From Gammaproteobacteria bacterium (GTDB lineage: Bacteria; Pseudomonadota; Gammaproteobacteria; HTCC5015), in NCBI GenBank assembly GCA_028284675.1, contig JANQRI010000030.1:1-64000 (forward strand): a stretch of DNA of 64,000 bases. The letters run 5' to 3'. The notes under the pieces are model-generated. The model made no database searches. It was not told the origin of the DNA and worked only from the letters and a program-made list of their open reading frames with translations. The translations under genes and the position numbers were made by a program. This document shows positions 50,281-57,927 of the stretch, one piece after another (position 1 is the first letter of the stretch; each line of letters starts with the position of its first letter).

Positions 50281-52170
50281 ATGGAGGGTCAGAGTGGAAA
50301 GCAGGGAAATATGAATAATCCGGCCATTGATGGTGCTGAGGAACTGTTGATCGTTATCTGTAAGCGATTGATTTGCTTGCTGATGGTCTATGTTTTCTCC
50401 GGAGTAGTTTATGCGCAGGCAGCATCGGGAGATGCATTGGTTTTGTCGAATGAATCTAATAAGCATTCTGCGATTGGGTATATTTGGTATTTGGAAGATA
50501 AGCAGGGAAAGCTGGATATTCAGGATATATTGCAACCCCAGTTTCAGTGGAGGTTTAAGAACGTAGGTAATAAAGCACCTAATTTTGGTTTAACGAAATC
50601 TGCCTATTGGTTTCAATTGCAGGTGGTTAGCGGTGAGGACCGGCCCAAGACCTGGTGGCTTGAAATTCAGGATCCGCTTCTGGATATTGTTGATATTTAT
50701 TATAAGGTCAATGGTGAGCTGACTGAGCATATCCAACTGGGCGATCATTACCCTTTCCATGAACGGCCGGTACGTGTACGCAACCCTGTTTCGATTTTGT
50801 CGTTAAAACCCGGCGAACGAGTGGAGATAATTTTCAGGGTGAAAACTTATGGTGCGATGCATGCGCCCGTGTTTTTTTGGGAGCCGGAATCCTATCCAGT
50901 TGAAGCTTTAAATCTCCAAATGGAGTATGGAATTTATTATGGCATTATTGGGGCTTTAATTCTCTATAATCTGATGCTGTTTTTTTCCATACGCGATGTA
51001 ACCTATCTTTATTATTGTTTGTTTGTTCTCAGTTATTGTGTCTGGCAGTTTAGTTACAATGGTCTGGGGTACGAGTTTTTATGGCCGAATCACGGGAAGT
51101 TAAATCTGCTCTCCGCGTTGTTAGGGAGTAATTTTTATACGTTTTTTATGCTGGTCTTTGTCAGGTCTTTTTTGCGTATTCCGGACTTATTTCCCTGTAT
51201 GAATAAATTCATCATATGTGTGATGAGCTTTGGGATAATTCCATTAAGCGTATTTTTGTTTTTTGATCAAAGTATTGGTGTTCGAATTAATGTCTTTTAT
51301 TTGGTGATGGCGCTTTGTGTTATTTCATTCGCGGGTGTTTATGCATACTATAAAAAGGTAGTTGAGGCACGTTATTTTCTGATTGCCTGGGGGGTTTTTA
51401 TATTTGGCGTTTTAACATTTTGCATGATGTTTATCGGTTTGCTGCCGGCTAATTTTCTGACAATACACGGCCAGCAAATTGGTTCTGCTTCAGAAGCGAT
51501 ATTATTATCGTTTGCACTGGCGCACCGGATGCGTTTGCTGACAAAGGAGAATGAACGTATCCGGATGCAGGTTAAGCAAAATCTCGAAAACCGGGTCGTT
51601 CAGCGTACTGATGAGCTAAGTGTGGCGATGTCTGAGCTTAAACTTGCAAATGAAATGCTCAGAGAAAAGAGTTTTAACGATGGGTTAACGGGTGTTAGAA
51701 ACCGCATGTATCTTGAAAGTGAATACGAGAAAGAATGGTTAAGGAGTCGCCGTGAACGCAGTGACCTGGCGGTATTGATGATTGACCTTGATCATTTTAA
51801 GCGGGTAAACGACGAACATGGTCATCTGTGCGGTGACCGTGCATTGTGTTTTGTCGCAGATATTGTTCGAAAAGAAATCAGCAGGCCGGGGGATATTATT
51901 GCACGTTATGGTGGCGAAGAGTTCCTGGTGGTTTTGCCGGGAACCGGTAATGCGGGTGCCTATGCATTGGCTGAGAAAATCAGAGCAACACTGGAGAACA
52001 CGGCTTTCACATACGACAATCAGGCAATACAGCTAACCGTGAGCATCGGTTATGCGGTACAGACAGCTACAGAGTGTCTAGAGGATGCAAGCAGTTTGCT
52101 GGATGCGGCCGATCAGGCTTTGTATGCAGCAAAACATAACGGCCGTAATCAGGTGGCCGCAGTGGCCTGA
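50281..52170 (+). CDS. 7TMR-DISM membrane diguanylate cyclase
   Basis: 629 residues. A signal/anchor lies at about 30-50 (LICLLMVYVFSGVVYAQA). A periplasmic 7TMR-DISM extracellular-2-type domain follows at about 60-205 (YWFQLQVVSGEDRPKTWWLE). Seven membrane helices cover about 215-415, a coiled coil about 425-460, and the GGDEF domain about 470-629. The active-site motif is GGEEF in RYGGEEFLVVLPG. An inhibitory RPGD I-site lies five residues before it, so the enzyme should make c-di-GMP and be product-inhibited. The ATG at 50281 or the in-frame ATG at 50311 could start it. Its stop abuts the trxB stop. Confidence 0.92.
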   Translation: MEGQSGKQGNMNNPAIDGAEELLIVICKRLICLLMVYVFSGVVYAQAASGDALVLSNESNKHSAIGYIWYLEDKQGKLDIQDILQPQFQWRFKNVGNKAPNFGLTKSAYWFQLQVVSGEDRPKTWWLEIQDPLLDIVDIYYKVNGELTEHIQLGDHYPFHERPVRVRNPVSILSLKPGERVEIIFRVKTYGAMHAPVFFWEPESYPVEALNLQMEYGIYYGIIGALILYNLMLFFSIRDVTYLYYCLFVLSYCVWQFSYNGLGYEFLWPNHGKLNLLSALLGSNFYTFFMLVFVRSFLRIPDLFPCMNKFIICVMSFGIIPLSVFLFFDQSIGVRINVFYLVMALCVISFAGVYAYYKKVVEARYFLIAWGVFIFGVLTFCMMFIGLLPANFLTIHGQQIGSASEAILLSFALAHRMRLLTKENERIRMQVKQNLENRVVQRTDELSVAMSELKLANEMLREKSFNDGLTGVRNRMYLESEYEKEWLRSRRERSDLAVLMIDLDHFKRVNDEHGHLCGDRALCFVADIVRKEISRPGDIIARYGGEEFLVVLPGTGNAGAYALAEKIRATLENTAFTYDNQAIQLTVSIGYAVQTATECLEDASSLLDAADQALYAAKHNGRNQVAAVA

Positions 52171-53136
52171 TCAGCTCTGCTGATCCAGCTCATCCAGATA
52201 TTTTTCCGCATCCAGTGCGGCCATGCAGCCGCTACCGGCTGAAGTGATCGCCTGGCGATATACATGATCCATCACATCGCCGGCAGCGAACACGCCGGGA
52301 ATACTGGTTGCGGTGGCATTACCGGCAAGGCCGGAATGTACCTTGATATACCCGTTTTCCATTTCCAGCTGGCCTTCAAACAACTGGGTGTTTGGGCTAT
52401 GACCAATTGCGATAAAAACACCTTTAACATCCAGGTCTTTCTCACTATTGGCGCTGACATCTTTGATGCGGATGCCGGTAACACCGCTATCATCACCGAG
52501 AACCTCATCCAACACATGATTCCACGCAATGTTCACATTGCCTGCAGTGCCGGTTTTTTCCATTAAACGATCCGCGAGAATTTTTTCTGAGCGGAACTTA
52601 TCACGACGATGCACGACGGTGACGTTTGATGCAATATTGGATAAATACAGTGCCTCTTCGACTGCGGTATTGCCACCGCCGATGACCGCCACTGGTTGCT
52701 CCCGGTAAAAAAAGCCGTCGCAGGTTGCACAGGCGGAAACCCCTTTGCCTTTGAATGCTTCCTCAGAGTCCAGACCGAGGTATTTGGCGCTGGCACCGGT
52801 CGCGATAATCAGTGCGTCCGCGGTATAAGTACCGGAGTCACCGATCAATTTGAACGGCCGTTGTTGCAGGTCAGCAGTATGGATATGATCGAAAATAACT
52901 TCGGTGTTGAAGCGCTCCGCATGCTGGCGCATACGTTCCATTAAATCGGGGCCTTGCAGGCCTTCAACATCACCCGGCCAGTTGTCCACGTCAGTTGTTG
53001 TTGTCAGTTGCCCACCGGCCTGCAGGCCGGTGATCAAGACAGGCTTAAGGTTAGCGCGCGCAGCATAAACGGCGGCGGTATATCCGGCAGGACCGGAACC
53101 TAGAATCAGCAGGCGGTTGTGTTTGGTATCGCTCAA
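52171..53136 (-). CDS. trxB: Thioredoxin reductase TrxB
   Basis: FAD/NADPH enzyme that reduces thioredoxin. 321 residues (E. coli 321). FAD-binding LILGSGPAGYTAAVYAARA, NADPH-binding VIGGGNTAVEEALYLSNIA, redox-active CATC in SACATCDGFFYR, and the C-terminal FAD motif GVFAAGDVMDHVYRQAITSA. Convergent with the cyclase gene with no gap between stop codons. Confidence 0.98.
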   Translation of the reverse strand: MSDTKHNRLLILGSGPAGYTAAVYAARANLKPVLITGLQAGGQLTTTTDVDNWPGDVEGLQGPDLMERMRQHAERFNTEVIFDHIHTADLQQRPFKLIGDSGTYTADALIIATGASAKYLGLDSEEAFKGKGVSACATCDGFFYREQPVAVIGGGNTAVEEALYLSNIASNVTVVHRRDKFRSEKILADRLMEKTGTAGNVNIAWNHVLDEVLGDDSGVTGIRIKDVSANSEKDLDVKGVFIAIGHSPNTQLFEGQLEMENGYIKVHSGLAGNATATSIPGVFAAGDVMDHVYRQAITSAGSGCMAALDAEKYLDELDQQS

Positions 53137-53228
53137 AATTGTGGCTCCATTTAGCTGGCGGACTTATATGAGTTCGGCGTTATAATGCGGGCAGTATGAT
53201 ACGTAATCACTGACCAGCGGTAAACTCT

Positions 53229-54299
53229 ATGACTATGGATATAGGCATTCCGAAAGAAATCAAGGACCACGAAGGCCGCGTTGCGTTATTACCTGATGCA
53301 TGTGAGCAGCTGATTAATGCCGGGCACCGGGTTTTTATACAGGCCGGCGCCGGTCAGTTGAGCGGTTACCCGGATGAAGACTACCTGCGTGTAGGTGTCG
53401 TGGTTATTCCGGATGCTGCCGGCTTATATGCGGCTGCAAAACTGGTTGTAAAAGTTAAGGAGCCGGTGCCGGATGAGTTCCAATATTTACGTGCAGACCA
53501 TACGTTGTTCTGTTACCTGCATTTGGCTGCTGAGCCTGAATTAACCGCATTTTTGTGTGAATGTGGTTTAACCGCAGTAGCATTTGAGACCGTTGTCACT
53601 GACCAGGAGCAGTTGCCTCTGCTGGCGCCGATGAGTGCGATTGCGGGGCGTGTCGCGGTACAGGTTGGTACGCACTTGTTACATCTACCGAGCGGTGGTC
53701 ACGGTGTGCTGCTCGGAGGGATTGGCACTACAGAGCCCGGGCGGGTCGTGATATTGGGTGCCGGTGTCGCCGGCAGCCATGCGGCCACTCTGGCGGCTGC
53801 TATCGGTGCGGATGTTACGGTGTTTGACAAGTTGCCTGAGCGTTTACAGGTTATTTCCGGGAATGCGCCGAATATTCGGGGTGAGCTTTCCGAGCCGGAT
53901 GCGGTTGCCGCATCGGTTGCAGAGGCTGATCTTGTCGTTGGGGCTGTGCTGATACCCGGGGCAAGGGCACCAAAGGTGGTTACAGCGGAGATGGTTAAAG
54001 CAATGAGGGCAGGTAGTGTGATTGCCGATGTATCGGTGGATCAGGGCGGATGCATTGAAACGACACGGCCCACCTCGTACCGCGCGCCCACTTATACCGT
54101 GGACGAAGTGATTCATTTTACAGTAACGAATATGCCCGGCGCGGTGCCGCGTACCGCCTCTCAGGCTTTGTCGCTGGCGGTTTGCCCTTATGTGCTGAGG
54201 CTTGCCGGCCCTGAAGGTATTACCGGTGATTCGGCATTGAGTCGCGGTATTAATATCAGCAATGGTACAATCGTCCATCCTGCACTACGCCCGGATTAA
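53229..54299 (+). CDS. ald: Alanine dehydrogenase
   Basis: NAD-dependent interconversion of alanine with pyruvate and ammonia. 356 residues. Motifs are IGIPKEIKDHEGRVALLPDA, the substrate-binding Lys in VKVKEP, YLHLAAEPELT with the catalytic His, the NAD Rossmann motif ILGAGVAGSHAATLAAAIGA, and DVSVDQGGCIETTRPT. It is 15 residues shorter than the usual about 371 because of short deletions after the Rossmann fold. Two in-frame ATGs (53229, 53235) precede DIGIPKE. Divergent from trxB across 92 bases. Confidence 0.93.
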   Translation: MTMDIGIPKEIKDHEGRVALLPDACEQLINAGHRVFIQAGAGQLSGYPDEDYLRVGVVVIPDAAGLYAAAKLVVKVKEPVPDEFQYLRADHTLFCYLHLAAEPELTAFLCECGLTAVAFETVVTDQEQLPLLAPMSAIAGRVAVQVGTHLLHLPSGGHGVLLGGIGTTEPGRVVILGAGVAGSHAATLAAAIGADVTVFDKLPERLQVISGNAPNIRGELSEPDAVAASVAEADLVVGAVLIPGARAPKVVTAEMVKAMRAGSVIADVSVDQGGCIETTRPTSYRAPTYTVDEVIHFTVTNMPGAVPRTASQALSLAVCPYVLRLAGPEGITGDSALSRGINISNGTIVHPALRPD

Positions 54300-54316
54300 T
54301 CGAGTGATTCACGGAA

Positions 54317-54460
54317 TTATCCGGCTTTTTCTAATACAAAGTGTTCTTTAGGGCCGTCAGCGATTCGCAGGGAGTGTTGAAAGCCGTGGTTTGCTTTCAG
54401 CAGCGTTTGGGTTGAGGGTATTAAGGCACAAATGTGATGGGTTTTTTTGTACATTTCCAT
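54317..54460 (-). CDS. Possible 47-residue protein between ald and ftsK
   Basis: Open frame on the opposite strand from ATG 54460 (or 54454) to TAA 54317-54319, encoding MEMYKKTHHICALI...LRIADGPKEHFVLEKAG. The composition is ordinary protein-like rather than low-complexity. A purine-rich AAAAAAAG precedes the start, but no strong ribosome-binding site is seen. No family is recognised. It is tail-to-tail with ald, with a 17-base gap. It may be spurious. Confidence 0.35.
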   Translation of the reverse strand: MEMYKKTHHICALIPSTQTLLKANHGFQHSLRIADGPKEHFVLEKAG

Positions 54461-54507
54461 CTTTTTTTGTATTAATATAATAAATATCAGTTATTTATAA
54501 GGCTTTT

Positions 54508-54546
54508 ATGAAAAATTTATTAGGTTTTTGGCGGGCTGGACATTGA
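54508..54546 (+). promoter_or_regulatory. Possible 12-codon leader ORF coupled to ftsK
   Basis: ATG at 54508, preceded by TAAGG at 54496-54500, reads MKNLLGFWRAGH and stops at TGA 54544-54546. That stop overlaps the TTG (54543-54545) proposed to start ftsK. The arrangement suggests translational coupling, or alternatively an undetected frameshift in the true ftsK N-terminus. Confidence 0.4.
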
Positions 54547-56861
54547 AACAGGCAAAACGAAAAACAGACGCAGCACCGATCCCTGGTCAGGTAATGAACG
54601 CGATGCGCGAAGCGATGATGTTTTTGCTGGTCGCAGTTGCCTGCTACTTTCTATTGGCGCTGTTTAGCTATGATCCGCAGGATCCGGGTTGGTCTCAGAC
54701 AGGCGAAAATGCTCAGGTCAGTAATTTTGCCGGTGCGTTTGGGGCATGGTTTGCAGATGTCATGCTATACCTGTTTGGTTTTGCAGCTTATTTATTTCCG
54801 GTCATGATCGCACTGAGCGGGTGGCTGCTGGTTCGCCGCGACGATGATAGTAAAGAATTCAGTATTCACCAGCTGGGTCTGCGAGCTGCCGGCTTTATGT
54901 TTTTGCTTATCTCAGGTTGTGGTCTGGGTTCTTTTATTGCGGTTCCGGAATCGGCATTACCTCAACCGGATAATGGAGCAGGCGGTATATTGGGTGTATT
55001 GGTCGGCCTTCAGGGACTGACTTCAGTTTTTGGGGAAATCGGTGCCAAACTATTATTGCTGGCAATTTTTCTGACCAGTATCTCGCTGTTTACCGGTGTT
55101 TCCTGGTTTGCGGTAATGGATTTTACCGGTCGGCAAACTCTGGCGTTAATCAGTTGGTTGCGATACCGAGTGGCTTATATGATCGAAGAGCATAAGGCTC
55201 GTCGTGCAAAAGTTGAACGTGAGGCGGTGCAGATCGAAGTCATCGAGAAAAAGAAAGCGGTGAAACGGGAGCCGCCCCGTATTGAACCGATTTTCAAAAG
55301 CTCTGAACCGAGTAAACGCGAATTTCAGGAGCGTCAAATTGTATTGTTTGAGCCTCCGCCGGAAACTGAGTTACCGCCTCTGAAGTTGCTGGACAGCGCC
55401 AAACCGAAAGTCGGTGGTTATTCAAACGAAGCATTGGAAGCAATGTCACGCTTGGTTGAGCATAAACTGCAGGATTTCGGTATTTCTGCCCAGGTGGTTG
55501 AAGTACACCCCGGGCCGGTGATTACCCGTTTCGAAGTACAGCCGGCACCGGGTGTGAAAGTCAGCCAGATCAGCAACCTCTCCAAGGACCTGGCACGTTC
55601 TCTGTCAGTGATCAGTGTCCGGGTCGTTGAAGTGATTCCCGGCAAGTCCACCGTTGGTCTGGAAATACCCAATGAGCAGCGTGAGTTGGTTACTTTGCGC
55701 GAAGTATTAAAGTCCGATGATTATGAGGGCGCGAATTCGCCGCTGGTGCTGGCCTTAGGCAGAGATATCAGCGGTAAGCCGGTGGTTGCGGATCTGGCAA
55801 GAATGCCGCATTTGCTGGTGGCCGGTACGACCGGTTCCGGTAAATCGGTTGCGATTAACGCAATGTTGCTAAGCCTGCTCTATAAAGCAACTGCGCAACA
55901 TGTGCGTATGATTTTGATTGACCCTAAAATGCTCGAGTTAAATGTATACGAAGGTATACCGCAGTTATTGACACCTGTAGTGACTGATATGAAAGAAGCG
56001 GCAAATGCATTACGTTGGTGTGTGGGTGAAATGGAGCGCCGCTATAAGTTAATGGCAGCATTGGGCGTGCGTAATGTTGCCGGTTATAACAAAAAAATCA
56101 AAGAGGCTGAAAAGCGTGGTACTCCTATTGTTGACCCGCTTTACAACCCGGCTGAAGCATTTGATCCGGATGAAAAGCCGCCGGTGTTGAACCATATGCC
56201 GTTTATTGTTGTCATTATCGATGAGTTTGCCGACATGATGATGATTGTCGGTAAAAAAGTGGAAGAACTGATTACGCGGCTGGCACAAAAGGCAAGGGCG
56301 GCCGGTATTCATTTGATTTTGGCTACGCAGCGTCCATCAGTGGATGTGATTACCGGTTTAATCAAAGCGAATATCCCGACACGGATTGCATTTCAGGTAT
56401 CTTCAAAAGTTGATTCGCGCACGATTCTGGATCAAATGGGGGCCGAGCAGTTATTAGGTCATGGAGATATGTTGTTTCTACCGCCAGGCACCAGCCTGCC
56501 GGTGCGCGTACACGGTGCTTTTGTTGACGATCATGAGGTGCATAAAGTCGTTGACCACCTGAAGAAAAACAGTGCTCCCGAATATATTGATGAAATTTTG
56601 CAAGAGTCTACGGAGCCTTTACCCGGAATTCCAAGTGACCGGGCCCGGGCAAAAGGTGATGAAGGTGATGAGCTCTATGATGAGGCAGTCGCTATTGTGT
56701 TGGAAACACGCAAAGCATCGATATCGTATGTGCAACGTCGATTGAAAATCGGTTATAACCGGGCCGCACGTATGCTGGAGGAAATGGAAAGTGCGGGTAT
56801 TGTCAGCACTCTGCAAAACAATGGCAGCCGTGAAGTACTCGCTCCCGGGCCACCGAAGTGA
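54543..56861 (+). CDS. ftsK: DNA translocase FtsK
   Basis: Septal DNA pump that clears chromosomes and activates XerCD at dif. About 772 residues. Four membrane helices in the first about 190 (REAMMFLLVAVACYFLLALF, then YLFGFAAYLFPVMIALSGWL and others). A short basic linker at about 215-290, far shorter than in E. coli. The motor at about 300-690 has Walker A AGTTGSGKSVAINAM and Walker B IVVIIDEFADMM. The gamma winged helix at about 710-772 (KASISYVQRRLKIGYNRAAR) reads KOPS. No ATG gives the full N-terminus; TTG at 54543 is preferred, TTG at 54528 possible. lolA follows after 35 bases. Confidence 0.95.
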   Translation: MKQAKRKTDAAPIPGQVMNAMREAMMFLLVAVACYFLLALFSYDPQDPGWSQTGENAQVSNFAGAFGAWFADVMLYLFGFAAYLFPVMIALSGWLLVRRDDDSKEFSIHQLGLRAAGFMFLLISGCGLGSFIAVPESALPQPDNGAGGILGVLVGLQGLTSVFGEIGAKLLLLAIFLTSISLFTGVSWFAVMDFTGRQTLALISWLRYRVAYMIEEHKARRAKVEREAVQIEVIEKKKAVKREPPRIEPIFKSSEPSKREFQERQIVLFEPPPETELPPLKLLDSAKPKVGGYSNEALEAMSRLVEHKLQDFGISAQVVEVHPGPVITRFEVQPAPGVKVSQISNLSKDLARSLSVISVRVVEVIPGKSTVGLEIPNEQRELVTLREVLKSDDYEGANSPLVLALGRDISGKPVVADLARMPHLLVAGTTGSGKSVAINAMLLSLLYKATAQHVRMILIDPKMLELNVYEGIPQLLTPVVTDMKEAANALRWCVGEMERRYKLMAALGVRNVAGYNKKIKEAEKRGTPIVDPLYNPAEAFDPDEKPPVLNHMPFIVVIIDEFADMMMIVGKKVEELITRLAQKARAAGIHLILATQRPSVDVITGLIKANIPTRIAFQVSSKVDSRTILDQMGAEQLLGHGDMLFLPPGTSLPVRVHGAFVDDHEVHKVVDHLKKNSAPEYIDEILQESTEPLPGIPSDRARAKGDEGDELYDEAVAIVLETRKASISYVQRRLKIGYNRAARMLEEMESAGIVSTLQNNGSREVLAPGPPK

Positions 56862-56896
56862 TCGTGGTTAACCATAAGTTGAAGAGCACAATATAA

Positions 56897-57604
56897 ATGA
56901 ATAAAGAAAAAAAATACGGCAGTGAATTCCATTGGCGCCAAATTATATTGGGCGCAATGCTATGTTTGGTTTCTGCATTATTACCAGTTTCTTTTGCTTA
57001 TGCGGGGGAAGGGCTTGATCGGCTTAAGCGCTTTACGGCAAACCTAAACTCGATGAAAGCCGATTTTACGCAAACTTTATTTGACGACAAAATGCGCCAG
57101 GTAGAGGTTGCGAGTGGATTTTTTTTATTACAAAAGCCCGGTAAATTTCGTTGGGACTATAGGGTTCCTTATCAACAGCTGATTGTTGCCAACGGAGAAA
57201 AGCTTTGGCTGTATGATAATGACCTTGAACAGGTTACGGTTAAGCCATTGGAAGAAGCGTTGGGGGCGGCGCCAATAACACTGCTGACCGGGAGTGATGA
57301 TTTGGAAAAACAATTTAAGATAATAGAGCTGGGTAATATTGATGGCAGGGAGTTTTTGCAACTTGAGCTTAAAGTTAAAGATACTGATTATGGGTTTATG
57401 TTGCTCGCTATGGGAAAGAAAGGCCTGGAAGTTATGGAGTTGAAAGACAAGTTAGGACAAGTAACCCGTATCGAGTTTCAGAATATTGTGCTTAACGCAA
57501 AAGTAAGCAGTGATAAATTTGAATTTAAAGTGCCGGAAGGGGTTGATGTGATTGGGGAAGCTGCTCCCTCAGCCAATGGCATTTCTGCGGTTCAAACTCA
57601 ATAA
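56897..57604 (+). CDS. lolA: Lipoprotein carrier protein LolA
   Basis: Periplasmic chaperone taking lipoproteins from LolCDE to LolB. 235 residues. The signal peptide has a long basic lead (to about residue 36, ending FAYA). Family motifs are NSMKADFTQTLFDD, GFFLLQKPGKFRWDY, WLYDNDLEQVTVKPLEEALG, PITLLTGSDD and KLGQVTRIEFQN. About 35 bases after ftsK, the same order as in other gammaproteobacteria. Confidence 0.95.
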   Translation: MNKEKKYGSEFHWRQIILGAMLCLVSALLPVSFAYAGEGLDRLKRFTANLNSMKADFTQTLFDDKMRQVEVASGFFLLQKPGKFRWDYRVPYQQLIVANGEKLWLYDNDLEQVTVKPLEEALGAAPITLLTGSDDLEKQFKIIELGNIDGREFLQLELKVKDTDYGFMLLAMGKKGLEVMELKDKLGQVTRIEFQNIVLNAKVSSDKFEFKVPEGVDVIGEAAPSANGISAVQTQ

Positions 57605-57927
57605 AACGCTAGTAGAATAATTCCCGCTTTATATAAAAGCGGCTATGCTTAGACTCATTCCGTTGTTTTTTCAGCGATGCCTGATTTTCGTCAATTGATT
57701 ATTTGTCGACATAACTTCTCGTTTTTCTAGAACCTCGTCAAATCCAGTGCCTTGATTTCTCTGTAAAATATCCTGGAATATTTTTTGCAGTATATTTATT
57801 TGGAAAGCTATAGGCTGATATTTGCCTATTATCGCCAAAGATATAAATGCACAGAATAGAATGCTTCTTACAGGTATTTGTGGCGTTTATGCTTTGAGCC
57901 AAGCCTAACACTTTTGCGGAGGGTGGT
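57605..57927. other. Gap after lolA
   Basis: About 320 bases. A weak hairpin CCGCTTTATATAAAAGCGG (57624-57642) may end the ftsK-lolA message. The rest shows no gene or clear element. Confidence 0.4.
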
